The position numbers and the translations under genes were made by a program. From Achromobacter xylosoxidans (GTDB lineage Bacteria > Pseudomonadota > Gammaproteobacteria > Burkholderiales > Burkholderiaceae_B): a stretch of 64,000 nt of DNA. The stretch covers positions 62,001 to 126,000 of the forward strand of contig NZ_MTLG01000125.1 of assembly GCF_002192695.1 (NCBI RefSeq). The letters run 5' to 3'. Below are positions 35,089-44,416 of this stretch, piece after piece. Positions within the stretch are counted from its first letter, which is position 1. Each line of letters begins with the position of its first letter. The notes below the pieces were generated by a model that saw only the letters and a program-made list of their open reading frames with translations, had not been told where the DNA came from and made no database searches.

Positions 35089-35922
35089 ATGAAGCCCGCA
35101 ACCCTGAACCACTATGGCCAGCGCCTGGAGCCCGTCCTGCGCTGGCTGGCCAGCCACCCCGACGCCGACCCGGACCTGTACCGGCTGGCCGAGCTGGCCT
35201 GCCTGTCGCCGTACCACTTTCATCGCGTCTACCGCGCCATGATGGGAGAGACGGTGAACGCCACCGTGCAGCGCATCCGCATGCACCGCGCGGCGGTGGC
35301 GCTGGGGAATCCCGAGGCTTCCTTGCGCGAAGTGGCGCAGCGCGCCGGCTATGAGTCGGACGCGGCGTTCAACCGGGCATTCGGCGCGACCTTCGGCATA
35401 TCGCCGGGGCGCTACCGGGCCGCCCGCTCCCGTCCCTTCGACCCACAGGAGCTAGGCATGTATCCCATCGAGATCGAAACCTTTCCCGGCGCGACGCTGG
35501 CGGTCCTGTCGCATCGCGGCAGCTACCAGGAAATCGGCCCGCTGTTCACGCGCGCCTTCATGCTGGCCGTCAGCCGCGGCATCGCGCAGCCGGAATCCAT
35601 CGGCTACGGCGTGTATTTCGACGACCCCGAGCAGGTACCCGCGAGTCAGCTGCGTTCCATGGCCGGCATGTCGGTGGCGCCGGATGCGGACCTGGGCGGC
35701 GAGCTGGAGCGCTTCGAGATTCCGGAAGGCCGCTGCGCCATCCTGACCTACACCGGGCCCTATAACGAGATGGACAAGGCCTACAACTGGATGTTCTCGC
35801 AATGGCTGCCGGCCAGCGGCGAGGTGCCGGCGGACTTCCCGATGTTCGAGCAATACCTGAACGATCCGCGCACCACGCCGCCGGCGCAATTGCAGACGCG
35901 CATCTGCCTGCCGCTGAAGTAA
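35089..35922 (+). CDS. AraC-family regulator with GyrI-like effector domain
   Basis: This 277-residue protein has an N-terminal AraC double HTH at about residues 8-108 (LYRLAELACLSPYHFHRVYRAMMGETVNATVQRIRM, then LREVAQRAGYESDAAFNRAFGATFGISPGRYR). A C-terminal GyrI-like/BacR drug-binding domain spans about 122-277. The arrangement is that of the Rob/SbmC-type AraC-GyrI regulators, which sense amphipathic or cationic compounds. An ideal AAGGAGA site precedes the ATG. No obvious target gene is adjacent. Confidence 0.9.
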   Translation: MKPATLNHYGQRLEPVLRWLASHPDADPDLYRLAELACLSPYHFHRVYRAMMGETVNATVQRIRMHRAAVALGNPEASLREVAQRAGYESDAAFNRAFGATFGISPGRYRAARSRPFDPQELGMYPIEIETFPGATLAVLSHRGSYQEIGPLFTRAFMLAVSRGIAQPESIGYGVYFDDPEQVPASQLRSMAGMSVAPDADLGGELERFEIPEGRCAILTYTGPYNEMDKAYNWMFSQWLPASGEVPADFPMFEQYLNDPRTTPPAQLQTRICLPLK

Positions 35923-35955
35923 GGCGCGGCGGCGCGAGCGCCGCGCCCGGCGCGC

Positions 35956-37236
35956 TCAGCGGGCCGGCGTCTGGAAGCTGACCTGGGTCGGACGGCCTGG
36001 CAGGTTCAAGGTGGCGGTAGCGGGCGGCGTGGTCGCCACTACCTGGCCCGCGCGCAGCACCATCAGGCGGGTGGCGCGCAGGCGCAGCGCTTCGACCGCG
36101 TCGCGCGCCTGCAGCAGCACCAGGTCGGCGCGCTTGCCGACCGCCAGGCCGGTATCGTCCAGGCCCAGGATCTTGGCCGGCGTGGTGGTGACGGCTTCGA
36201 AACAGGCGCGCATGGCGTCCTGGCCTGTCATCTGGGCCACGTGCAGGCCCATGTGGGCCACTTCCAGCATGTCGCCCGAACCCAGGCTGTACCAGGGATC
36301 CATCACGCAATCGTGGCCGAAGGCCACGGGCACGCCGGCGGCCAGCAGTTCGGGCACGCGCGTCATGCCGCGGCGCTTGGGATAGGTGTCGTGGCGGCCT
36401 TGCAGCGTGATGTTGATCAGCGGGTTGGCGATGGCGGACACGCCGGCTTCGCGCATCAGCGGAATCAGCTTGGAGACGTAGTAGTTGTCCATGGAGTGCA
36501 TGGACGTCAGGTGCGAACCCGTCACGCGGCCTTGCAGGCCCAGGCGCTGCGTGTGGTACGCCAGTGTTTCGATGTGGCGCGACAGCGGATCGTCGCTTTC
36601 ATCGCAGTGCATGTCCACGCGCAGGCCGCGCTCGGCCGCCAGTTCACAGAGGATGCGCACCGATTCCGCGCCGTCCTGCATGGTGCGCTCGAAATGCGGA
36701 ATGCCGCCCACCACGTCCACGCCCATGTCCAGCGCGCGCTTGAGGTTGTCCAGGGCGCCAGGGGCGCGCAACACGCCATCCTGCGGGAAGGCGACCAGTT
36801 GCAGGTCCAGATAGGGTTTGACCTTCTCGCGCACGTGCAGCAGCGCTTCCGTGGCCAAGAGACGCGGGTCGCACACGTCCACATGCGAGCGGATGGCCAG
36901 CAGGCCGCGCGCCACGGCCCAGTCGCAATAGGCCAACGCGCGTTCGACCAGCGCTTCCTGCGTCAGCAGCGGCTTGAGCTCGCCCCACAACGCAATGCCT
37001 TCCAGCAGCGTGCCGGACTGGTTCACGCGCGGCAGGCCGAAAGACAGCGTCGAGTCCATGTGGAAGTGCGCGTCGACGAAGGGCGGCGCCACCAGTTGGC
37101 CGGCGGCATCCACGGTCTGTGCCGCCTCGGCCTTCAGCGCCGGCTCCAGCGCCACGATACGGCCATTGGCGATGCCAATGTCGATGTTCTGGCGGCCATC
37201 GGGCAGCGTGCAGTGTTTGAGTATCAGGTCGAGCAT
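35956..37236 (-). CDS. codA: Cytosine deaminase
   Basis: This 426-residue amidohydrolase carries the CodA pattern. Metal ligands are in VDAHFHMDSTLSFG, the HCDESDD block holds a ligand His and catalytic-region acids, and HLTSMHSMD and FGHDCVMDPWYSLGSGDMLE are highly specific for cytosine deaminase-type enzymes. It converts cytosine to uracil plus ammonia. It is the last gene of the nucleoside-type importer operon on the minus strand, so imported pyrimidine can be deaminated at once. Related deaminases act on isoguanine or creatinine, and that remains possible. Confidence 0.88.
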   Translation of the reverse strand: MLDLILKHCTLPDGRQNIDIGIANGRIVALEPALKAEAAQTVDAAGQLVAPPFVDAHFHMDSTLSFGLPRVNQSGTLLEGIALWGELKPLLTQEALVERALAYCDWAVARGLLAIRSHVDVCDPRLLATEALLHVREKVKPYLDLQLVAFPQDGVLRAPGALDNLKRALDMGVDVVGGIPHFERTMQDGAESVRILCELAAERGLRVDMHCDESDDPLSRHIETLAYHTQRLGLQGRVTGSHLTSMHSMDNYYVSKLIPLMREAGVSAIANPLINITLQGRHDTYPKRRGMTRVPELLAAGVPVAFGHDCVMDPWYSLGSGDMLEVAHMGLHVAQMTGQDAMRACFEAVTTTPAKILGLDDTGLAVGKRADLVLLQARDAVEALRLRATRLMVLRAGQVVATTPPATATLNLPGRPTQVSFQTPAR

Positions 37237-37327
37237 GGAATTCCTTGCGGAAGGTTTCTGTTGTTCATGGTACTGCGGCCCCCGCTCTTCGCATTGAGCT
37301 GGCGCATCCCATTCCGGGGCGCACGGA

Positions 37328-37395
37328 GCCGGCTTTGCCGGTCCGTAGCGTCGCCCCCTTGAGGGGGAAGCGCGCAGCGCTTCGGGGGTGGGCCC
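37328..37395. repeat. Intergenic GC-rich hairpin element (REP-like)
   Basis: This stretch holds a small hairpin (CCGGCTTTGCCGG), then CCCCCTTGAGGGGG, and then AGCGCGCAGCGCTTCGGGGGTGGGCC. The pattern resembles the dispersed intergenic repeat that I associate with Bordetella, Achromobacter and related genomes. It sits between the permease and codA inside the operon and may attenuate or stabilise the message. Only this copy is seen in the window. Confidence 0.55.
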
Positions 37396-37400
37396 TTCCT

Positions 37401-38351
37401 CTACCTTTCTCCTTTACGGTAAGGCTTCATCAGGGCTTGCGGGTAGGCGGCACGGCGCGCCATCACCACCAGGGCGAGGATGGACAGGACGTAGGGCAGC
37501 ATCAGATAGACCTGGTACGGCAGTTCCGGCAGGCCGGGCAAGGCCGCGCCGCCCTGCTGCATGCGCAGCTGCAACGCGTCGAAGAAGGCGAAGATCAGCG
37601 CGCCCAGCAAGGCCTTGCCGGGCCGCCAGGACGCGAATACGACCAGCGCCACGCAGACCCAGCCGCGGCCGTTGACCATGTTGAAGAAGAAGGCGTTGAA
37701 CGCCGCCAGCGTCAGGAAGCTGCCGGCCACGCCCATCAGCGCGGAACCGGCCACGATGGCGCCCATGCGCAGGCGAGTCACCGACAGGCCCTGGCCTTCG
37801 GCCGCGGCCGGGTTCTCGCCCACCATGCGGATCGCCAGGCCGACCGGCGTGCGGTTCAGCACCCAGGCCAGTATCGGCACCGCGGCCAAGGCCAGCAAGG
37901 TCATCGGAGTCTGCCCGGCCAGCACCGGCCCGATGAGCGGAATGCCGTCCAGGAACTTCATTTCCGCAAACGGCGTGATCGTGGGCGGCGTGGTCACGCT
38001 GGGGAACGTGACGCGGTAGGCGAAGTAGCTCAGGCTGGTGGCCAGCAGCGTCACGCCCAGGCCGGACACATGCTGCGACAGGCCCAGCGGCACGGTCAGC
38101 ACCGCGTGCAGCAGGCCGAACACCGCGCCCGCAAAAGCGGCCGCCAGCACACCCACGTATAGCGGCGCGCCCAGGTACACCACCAGCCAGCCGGTGAAGG
38201 CGCCGGCGGCCATGATGCCTTCGATGCCCAGGTTCAGCACGCCCGCGCGTTCGCACAGCAGCACGCCCAGCGTGCCCAGTATCAGCGGCGTCGCCAGGCG
38301 CAGCACCGCCACCCAGAACGCCGACGAACTCATCAGATCCATCCATTCCAT
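37401..38351 (-). CDS. ABC transporter permease, nucleoside/BMP type (YufQ/BmpD-like)
   Basis: This 316-residue permease is of the branched-chain/ribose superfamily (BPD_transp_2). It has about eight to ten membrane segments and the motif GIEGIMAAGAFTGWLVVY at the loop typical of the second permease of purine-nucleoside importers. It pairs with the preceding permease, whose stop is 11 bp away. Substrates of this transporter class are nucleosides or nucleobases, in agreement with codA downstream. Confidence 0.88.
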   Translation of the reverse strand: MEWMDLMSSSAFWVAVLRLATPLILGTLGVLLCERAGVLNLGIEGIMAAGAFTGWLVVYLGAPLYVGVLAAAFAGAVFGLLHAVLTVPLGLSQHVSGLGVTLLATSLSYFAYRVTFPSVTTPPTITPFAEMKFLDGIPLIGPVLAGQTPMTLLALAAVPILAWVLNRTPVGLAIRMVGENPAAAEGQGLSVTRLRMGAIVAGSALMGVAGSFLTLAAFNAFFFNMVNGRGWVCVALVVFASWRPGKALLGALIFAFFDALQLRMQQGGAALPGLPELPYQVYLMLPYVLSILALVVMARRAAYPQALMKPYRKGER

Positions 38352-38361
38352 GGCGCGCTCC

Positions 38362-39435
38362 TCAGGCCCGGTTGCGGCGCAGGCGGTACTGCGCGAATAG
38401 CGTCGCGACCAGCATGGCGAGCAACGAAGTGGCGACGATGACGTCGGCGATGTAGTTCGGCACCGCGATGGCGCGGCTCATGCTGTCCGCGCCCACCAGC
38501 ATGCCGGCCACGAACAGGCTGGCCAGGATCACGCCCAGCGGATGCAGGCCGGCCAGCATGGCGACCACCACGCCGGTGTAGCCATAGCCCGGCGACATGT
38601 CGAGCGTGACGTAGCCGGTACGGCCGGCCACTTCGATCGCGCCGGCCAGGCCGGCCAGCGCGCCCGACAGCATGGCGGTGCCCAGCATCACGCGGTTCAC
38701 CGGCAGGCCCAGGAAGCGCGAGGCATGCGCGTTGGCGCCGACCGCGCGCATCTGGAAGCCGAACACGGTGTAGCGGTTCAGCAGCCACAGCCCCAGCGCC
38801 AGGCCGGCGGCCCACAGCAGGCCGGTATGGGCGCGCGTGCGCTCGATCAGCTTGCCCAGTTCCAGGTCACCATTGAGCGCCACCGACTGCGGCCAGCCCA
38901 TGGCCATTGGGTCCTTCATGGGACCGTCCAGCATCATCGACACGAACAGCAGCACGATAAAGTTGCCCAGCAGCGTGGTCACCACTTCATCCACGCCCAG
39001 GCGGGTCTTGAGGATGGCGGGAATCAGCAGCAGCAAGGCGCCGGCCAGGGCTGCCGCCAGCATCATGCCGGCAAACAGCGCGGGCACGGGCAGGTCGAAG
39101 CCGGTGCCGTCATGCAGGCCGCCCACCGCCACCGCGGCCAGCGCGCCCAGATATAGCTGGCCCTCGGCGCCGATGTTGTAGAAGCGCGCGCGGAATGCCA
39201 CTGCACAGGCCAGGCCGGTCAGCATCAGCGGAGTGGCGCGGGTCAGCGTTTCGGACAGCGCGAAGCGCGAGCCGAACGCGCCTTCGAACAGCAAGGCATA
39301 GGTGCGGCCCACGGGGGCGCCGGCCCAGGCCACCAGCAGGGTGCAGACCGCCAGCGTGAAGGCGATGGCCGCGAAGGGCGCCAGGGCCAGCGCCAGGCGG
39401 CTGGGCTCCGGGCGGCGTTCCAGGATCAGTTTCAT
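38362..39435 (-). CDS. ABC transporter permease, nucleoside/BMP type (YufP/BmpC-like)
   Basis: This 357-residue BPD_transp_2 permease has the class motif NIGAEGQLYLGALAAVAVGG and TRLGVDEVVTTLLGNFIVLLFVSMM, characteristic of the first permease of BMP-dependent nucleoside importers. Its start lies 49 bp after the ATPase stop. It forms the membrane channel with the 316-residue permease. Confidence 0.9.
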   Translation of the reverse strand: MKLILERRPEPSRLALALAPFAAIAFTLAVCTLLVAWAGAPVGRTYALLFEGAFGSRFALSETLTRATPLMLTGLACAVAFRARFYNIGAEGQLYLGALAAVAVGGLHDGTGFDLPVPALFAGMMLAAALAGALLLLIPAILKTRLGVDEVVTTLLGNFIVLLFVSMMLDGPMKDPMAMGWPQSVALNGDLELGKLIERTRAHTGLLWAAGLALGLWLLNRYTVFGFQMRAVGANAHASRFLGLPVNRVMLGTAMLSGALAGLAGAIEVAGRTGYVTLDMSPGYGYTGVVVAMLAGLHPLGVILASLFVAGMLVGADSMSRAIAVPNYIADVIVATSLLAMLVATLFAQYRLRRNRA

Positions 39436-39484
39436 GCGAGTAATGCTCGGTAAGAGGTGGAGTCGCGCGGAAGGGAGCGGGTAT

Positions 39485-41014
39485 TCATCCCTGCGTGCCC
39501 GTCATGGCCAGGCCCACCGTGGCAGGCGTCCATTCGGATACCGGCTTCACGGCGATCAGCTTGCCGCCGCACAGCACGGCGATACGGTCGGCCAGCGCGA
39601 AGATCTCTTCCAGGTCCTCGGACACCAGCAGCACGCCCGCGCCGCGCGTGCGCGCCGCCAGGAGCTGCTCGCGCACGTAGGCGACCGCGCCGATGTCCAG
39701 GCCCCAGGTGGGCTGGTCGGCCACGATGAAGCGCGGTTCGCGCGCCAGCGTGCGGCCCAGGATCAGCTTCTGCATATTGCCGCCGGACAGGCTGCGGGTA
39801 CGCACGTCCAGCGACGCGGCGCGCACGTCGAACTGCTTGGCCAGGGCCTGGGCATAGGCTTTGCCCGCGCGCGCCCGGATCAGGCCCCAACGCGCGAAGC
39901 GCGGGTCCTTCAGGTCTTCGACGATGGCGTTTTCCCACAAGGGGCTGTCGCCGATCACGCCTTCGCCGTGACGGTCTTCAGGGATGCGGCCGACGTGGGC
40001 CGCGGTCCAGCCGGCGGGCGTCGTGGGCGCCGCCGCATGCTCGGGACCCAGGCGGATGGTGCCGTCGGTGGGTTGGCGCAGGCCGGTCAGCACCGACACC
40101 AGCGCCTGCTGGCCGTTGCCGGCCACGCCCGCAATCGCCACGATCTCGTGCTTGTGGACAACCAGGTCCAGGCTGTCCAGGCGCGTCGCGCCGTCGCGGT
40201 CGTCGCGCACGGTCACTTGCGACAAGGTCACCACGGGCGCGGCCTGCTCGGCCGCGGCCACGGCTTCGGCGTGCGGCATGACGACCTTGCGGCCCACCAT
40301 CAGCTCGGCCAGTTCGGCCGGGCTGGTGCTGGCGGTTTCGCGCTCGGCCACCAGCTTGCCCTGGCGCAGCACCGCCACGCGGCCCGACACCGCCATGACT
40401 TCATCCAGCTTGTGCGAGATGAAGATCACCGCCAGGCCTTCGTCGACGAAGCCGCGCAGGGTCGCGAACAGGTCCTGCACTTCCTGCGGCGTGAGCACGG
40501 CGGTGGGCTCGTCCAGGATCAGGACGCGCGCGCCGCGGTACAGCGCCTTCAGGATTTCGACCCGCTGTTTCTCGCCGACCGACAGCGTGCCGACGCGCGC
40601 GTCCGGATCCACGCCCAGGCCGAAGCGCTGGCCGAGTTCCACCAGGCGCTGGCGCGCCTTGCCGCGGCCGGAGGCCAGCTTCCACAGCGATTCCGTGCCG
40701 ACCATGATGTTGTCCAGCACGGTCAGGTTGTCGGCCAGCGTGAAGTGCTGATGCACCATGCCGACCCCTGCCGCCAGCGCGGCGTCGGGCCGGCCGGCGG
40801 GCAAGGGTTGGCCAAAGACTTCGATGTTGCCGGCGTCGGCCACGTAATGGCCGAACAGGATCGACACCAGGGTCGATTTGCCGGCGCCGTTCTCGCCCAG
40901 CAGGGCCAACACTTCGCCCTGGCGCAGCGTGAGCGATATGTCGTCGTTGGCCGTGAGGCTGCCAAAGCGTTTGGTGATCCCCGTCAGCTGCAGGGCGAGA
41001 GGCGCGTGGTTCAT
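39485..41014 (-). CDS. ABC transporter duplicated ATP-binding protein, nucleoside type
   Basis: This 509-residue protein has two ATPase domains. The first is complete (LLGENGAGKSTL, LSVGEKQRVEILKALYRGARVLILDEPTAVLTPQE). The second (about residues 265-500) has a degenerate Walker A (VAGVAGNGQQAL) but a good signature, LSGGNMQK. This asymmetric pair is standard in RbsA/NupA-like importers. Its start overlaps the BMP gene stop by 4 bp. Confidence 0.9.
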   Translation of the reverse strand: MNHAPLALQLTGITKRFGSLTANDDISLTLRQGEVLALLGENGAGKSTLVSILFGHYVADAGNIEVFGQPLPAGRPDAALAAGVGMVHQHFTLADNLTVLDNIMVGTESLWKLASGRGKARQRLVELGQRFGLGVDPDARVGTLSVGEKQRVEILKALYRGARVLILDEPTAVLTPQEVQDLFATLRGFVDEGLAVIFISHKLDEVMAVSGRVAVLRQGKLVAERETASTSPAELAELMVGRKVVMPHAEAVAAAEQAAPVVTLSQVTVRDDRDGATRLDSLDLVVHKHEIVAIAGVAGNGQQALVSVLTGLRQPTDGTIRLGPEHAAAPTTPAGWTAAHVGRIPEDRHGEGVIGDSPLWENAIVEDLKDPRFARWGLIRARAGKAYAQALAKQFDVRAASLDVRTRSLSGGNMQKLILGRTLAREPRFIVADQPTWGLDIGAVAYVREQLLAARTRGAGVLLVSEDLEEIFALADRIAVLCGGKLIAVKPVSEWTPATVGLAMTGTQG

Positions 41015-42042
41015 CGTGCCGAGGACTTGGGTTCTTTGTCGTTGACCTTGACGCTGAAGCTGCCATCCAGGATGGCCTTCTGCTTGGCTTGCACCTTGGC
41101 GACCAGGTCGGCGGGAATCTTGCTTTCGAAGGTGCCCAGCGGCGCCAGCGAGGAACCCTTGTGCTTCATCAGCGAGTACTGGCCGTAGTCATCGGCCTTG
41201 AACGTGCCGGCGCGCACCTGCTTGAGGGCTTCGTCGATGGTGGGCTCCATGCTCCACAGCGCCGAGGCGACCACGGTTTCCGGATACTGCTGCTGCGTGT
41301 CGATCACGTTGCCGATGGCCAGCTTGCCGCGTTCCTTGGCCGCGTCCGAGACGCCGAAGCGCTCGGCGTAGAGCACGTCCGCGCCCTTGTCGATCATGGC
41401 GAAGGCGGCTTCCTTGGCCTTAGGGGGATCGAACCAGGAACCGATGAAGGTCACGGTGAACTCGGCCTGCGGATTTACTTCCTTGGCGCCTTCGATGAAG
41501 GCGTGCATCAGGCGGTTCACTTCAGGAATGGGGTAGCCGCCCACCAGGCCGATCTTGCCCGTCTTGCTCATGCCGCCGGCGATCATGCCGGTCAGGTAGG
41601 CGGGTTCCTGGATGTAGTTGTCGAACACCGAGAAGTTGGGCTGCTGCGGCTTGCCCGAGGAACCCATCAGGAAAGCGGTCTGCGGATAGTCCTTGGCCAC
41701 CTTGCGGGCGGCGGCTTCCACCGCGAAGGCCTCGCCCACCACCAGCTTGTTGCCTTGTTCCGCGTACTGGCGCATCACGCGCTCGTAGTCGGCGTTGGTG
41801 ACGTTTTCCGAGAACGTGTATTCGATCTCGCCGCGATCGCGGGCCGCGACCAGCGCCTTGTGGATGCGCGACACCCATTGTTGTTCGACCGGCACCGTGT
41901 AGATGGCGGCGACCTTGGTCTTGGCGGGCGCCTGGGCCTGGGCGGCGCCCGAGAACAGCAGCGCGCCGGCGGCGGCGGCGGCCAGCTTGAGCAGGCCGCG
42001 GCGGGCGATGCCGGCGACGGACGGGGTGGAAGAGGCTTTCAT
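41011..42042 (-). CDS. BMP-family (PnrA-like) nucleoside-binding protein
   Basis: This 343-residue protein has a Tat-like or Sec signal (RRGLLKLAAAAAGALLFSGAAQAQA, about residues 14-38). The BMP fold features are KVAAIYTVPVEQQWVSRIHKAL, NKLVVGEAFAVEAAARKVAKDYP, GKIGLVGGYPIPEVNRLMHAFIEGAK and GADVLYAE. It should bind a nucleoside or nucleobase for the importer. It is the first gene of the minus-strand operon that ends with codA. A TATAAT hexamer upstream on the same strand (42338-42333) is a candidate promoter. Confidence 0.9.
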   Translation of the reverse strand: MKASSTPSVAGIARRGLLKLAAAAAGALLFSGAAQAQAPAKTKVAAIYTVPVEQQWVSRIHKALVAARDRGEIEYTFSENVTNADYERVMRQYAEQGNKLVVGEAFAVEAAARKVAKDYPQTAFLMGSSGKPQQPNFSVFDNYIQEPAYLTGMIAGGMSKTGKIGLVGGYPIPEVNRLMHAFIEGAKEVNPQAEFTVTFIGSWFDPPKAKEAAFAMIDKGADVLYAERFGVSDAAKERGKLAIGNVIDTQQQYPETVVASALWSMEPTIDEALKQVRAGTFKADDYGQYSLMKHKGSSLAPLGTFESKIPADLVAKVQAKQKAILDGSFSVKVNDKEPKSSAR

Positions 42043-42508
42043 GCGGGTGACTCCTGCGAAGGGAGGGAAAGGGATGGGTATTGGAGGCGATGGGCGCTGG
42101 CCCGCGCGCGGCTGGCGCGCGCGCGGCCGCGGCCCCGTTCCATATGGCCGCCGCCGGCAGGCGTGCCGGGACTAGCGTACGGAAACGAGGGCGTGGGATC
42201 GGTCATCGGATGGGGAGCGCCAGGCGACGCGCCCCATCCGAATGGTCGGGTTCGCTGCCAGCCCTGGCGAAGCAAGTTGTATGCCATGGGGCATTCCCGC
42301 GACAAGTCGGGGAAACCTGATGGCCGGGCAGGATTATAGGCACCCTGGCGGGGATTGGTGGCACCAGAGCGGTGCGTGTCTGCCAAGGGGTGGACAGACC
42401 GGCCGCATGGAACGGGCCGTTGCGGCTGCCAACACCCCGATCCAGGGCCCGCGCGCCTAAAATCGCAGGTATGAGCCGCGCGCGTGGCGCGGCAAGCTGG
42501 AAGACCCC
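42043..42508. promoter_or_regulatory. Divergent region upstream of the BMP operon and the DedA gene
   Basis: These 466 bp hold no supported gene. On the minus strand a TATAAT (42338-42333) would give the BMP operon a leader of nearly 290 nt. That leader contains an inverted repeat with 9-bp arms (CGGATGGGG, 42207-42215; CCCCATCCG, 42232-42240). The region next to the BMP ATG is extremely GC-rich. On the plus strand a TAAAAT near 42456 could serve the DedA-rhodanese gene. I do not recognise a known riboswitch. Confidence 0.45.
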
Positions 42509-43438
42509 ATGCAAGATATACAACTGCTGCTGGAACAGTACGGCGGGTGGCTGGTGTTCGCCAACGTGCTGGTCGAGCAGGCCGGCTTGCCGGTGCCCGC
42601 CTATCCCATGCTGATCGCCGCCGGCGCGCTGGCCGGCGCGGGCGGGTGGCTCGTGCCCTGGATGGCCGCCACGGCTGCTTGCCTGCTGGCCGACAGTCTC
42701 TGGTATGTGGCTGGGCAGCGCTACGGCTCGCGTCTTCTGGGCGTGATCTGCAAGATGTCACTATCGCAGGATTCCTGCATCCGCCAGACGCAGCGTCTGT
42801 ACCTGCGCATCGGTGTGCGCGCCCTGCTGGTGTGCAAGTTCCTGCCCGGCGCGGGGGCGCTGTCCACCGTGATGGCGGGCCTGACGGGCACGCCCTACCG
42901 CCGCTTTCTGGGCTACGACCTGGTGGGCTCCCTGATCTGGTCGGGCTCGGCCCTGCTGCTGGGCGGCCTGTTCCACAACGTGGTCAACGACGTGCTGGAG
43001 ATTCTGGGCACCTATGGCGCGATGGGCCTGGGCGTGCTGGCGGCGGTGCTGGCGCTGTACATCCTGGCGCGTTTCCTGCGGCGCCGGATCCTGTTGCGTA
43101 GCCTGCGCGTGATTCCGCGCCTGTCGGTGGATGAATTGATGCAGTGGCGGCAGGACGGCCGCAACGCGCTGGTGTTCGACGTGCGTCCCGAAGCGCTGCG
43201 CGAAGAGCAGCGCATCCCTGGCGCCATCGCCGTGGACCTGAAGGCGCCCTTGCCCCGGCTCGATGCCCAGGCGCTGGAATCCGACATCGTCGTGTACTGC
43301 GCCTGCCCCAACGAAGTGTCGGCCGCGCTGCTGGCGTCGCGGTTGCGCGCCGCCGGTTATCCCAAGACCTGGGCCCTGCGCGGCGGTTACCAGGCTTGGC
43401 AGGAGCACGAACACCCGCTTCCCCCGCAAGGCGCATAA
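42509..43438 (+). CDS. DedA-family membrane protein fused to a rhodanese domain
   Basis: This 309-residue protein is a fusion. Residues 1-200 are a DedA/SNARE-associated membrane domain (VLVEQAGLPVPAYPMLIAAGALAG, then RTGVRALLVCKFLPGAGALSTVMAGL-like segments). Residues 205-305 are a rhodanese domain with the active-site loop CACPNE, C264 being the likely catalytic cysteine, and the final ALRGGYQAW motif. DedA proteins act in membrane lipid or proton homeostasis, and rhodaneses carry sulfane sulfur. The joint function is unknown. Confidence 0.88.
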   Translation: MQDIQLLLEQYGGWLVFANVLVEQAGLPVPAYPMLIAAGALAGAGGWLVPWMAATAACLLADSLWYVAGQRYGSRLLGVICKMSLSQDSCIRQTQRLYLRIGVRALLVCKFLPGAGALSTVMAGLTGTPYRRFLGYDLVGSLIWSGSALLLGGLFHNVVNDVLEILGTYGAMGLGVLAAVLALYILARFLRRRILLRSLRVIPRLSVDELMQWRQDGRNALVFDVRPEALREEQRIPGAIAVDLKAPLPRLDAQALESDIVVYCACPNEVSAALLASRLRAAGYPKTWALRGGYQAWQEHEHPLPPQGA

Positions 43439-43489
43439 TTCCGCCATGAGCCCGCGCAGACGGCGGGCGGCCTACAAGGAGAGACAGGC

Positions 43490-44416
43490 ATGCGGATGTT
43501 GTTCTTGGGCGCCGGCGGCACCGGCGGATACTTCGGCGGACGGGCGGCCCAGGCGGGCGCGGACGTGACCTTCCTGGTGCGCGAACCGCGCGCCGCGCGG
43601 ATCCGCGAACAGGGCCTGCGCATCAAGAGCCCGCTGGGCGATGCCACGCTGCAGCCGCAGCTGGTCACGCAGCAGACGCTGCAAGGCAGCTACGACGTGG
43701 TGGTGCTGAGCTGCAAGGCCTATGACCTGGCCAGCGCCATCGAGGCCATCCGCCCCGCGGTCGGACCCGATACCGCCGTGCTGCCCATCATGAACGGCGT
43801 GCTGCAGTACGACGTGCTGGACCGCGAGTTCGAGCCGCACCGGGTGCTGGGCGGACTGTGCCAGATCAACGCCACCCTGGGCCCCGAGGGTGAAGTGGTG
43901 CATCTGGGCAAGTACGCCAACATCGTTTTCGGCGAGCGCGCGGGCCCCGCTCGCAGCGAGCGCTGCGTGGCGCTGGAACAGGCCCTGGCCGGCGGCGAAT
44001 ACGTCAGCCGCCTGAGCACCGACATCTACCAGGACATCTGGGAAAAATACGTGTTCCTGACCACGCTGGCCGCGGCTACCTGCCTGATGCGCGGCTCGGT
44101 CGGGCAGATTGCTTCTACCGACGACGGCATCGACATCATGAGCGGGCTGCTGCAGGAATCGCAAGCCGTTGCCGCCGCCTCGGGCCACGCCGTGCGGCCG
44201 GAAGCCGACGCCTCCGCGCGCAAGCTGATTACCGACCGTACCCAACCCGTGACCGCGTCGATGTTCCGCGACCTGAGCCAGGGCCTGCCGGTCGAGGCCG
44301 ATCACATCGTCGGCGACATGGTGCGGCGCGCCCGCACCCTGGGCGTGGACGCGACCTATCTGCGCACGGCTTACGCGCATCTGCAGGTCTACCAGGCGCA
44401 GCGCGCCGCGGCCTGA
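43490..44416 (+). CDS. panE: 2-dehydropantoate 2-reductase (ketopantoate reductase family)
   Basis: This 308-residue protein has the NADP-binding loop GAGGTGGYFGG, the catalytic lysine region LSCKAYD, the NGV segment (IMNGVLQYDVLD) and the C-terminal PanE domain with FRDLSQGLPVEADHIVGDMV and the final AYAHLQVYQ. It reduces 2-dehydropantoate to pantoate for coenzyme A synthesis. Genomes of this group often hold several paralogs, so this copy may act on another 2-oxoacid. Confidence 0.85.
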   Translation: MRMLFLGAGGTGGYFGGRAAQAGADVTFLVREPRAARIREQGLRIKSPLGDATLQPQLVTQQTLQGSYDVVVLSCKAYDLASAIEAIRPAVGPDTAVLPIMNGVLQYDVLDREFEPHRVLGGLCQINATLGPEGEVVHLGKYANIVFGERAGPARSERCVALEQALAGGEYVSRLSTDIYQDIWEKYVFLTTLAAATCLMRGSVGQIASTDDGIDIMSGLLQESQAVAAASGHAVRPEADASARKLITDRTQPVTASMFRDLSQGLPVEADHIVGDMVRRARTLGVDATYLRTAYAHLQVYQAQRAAA

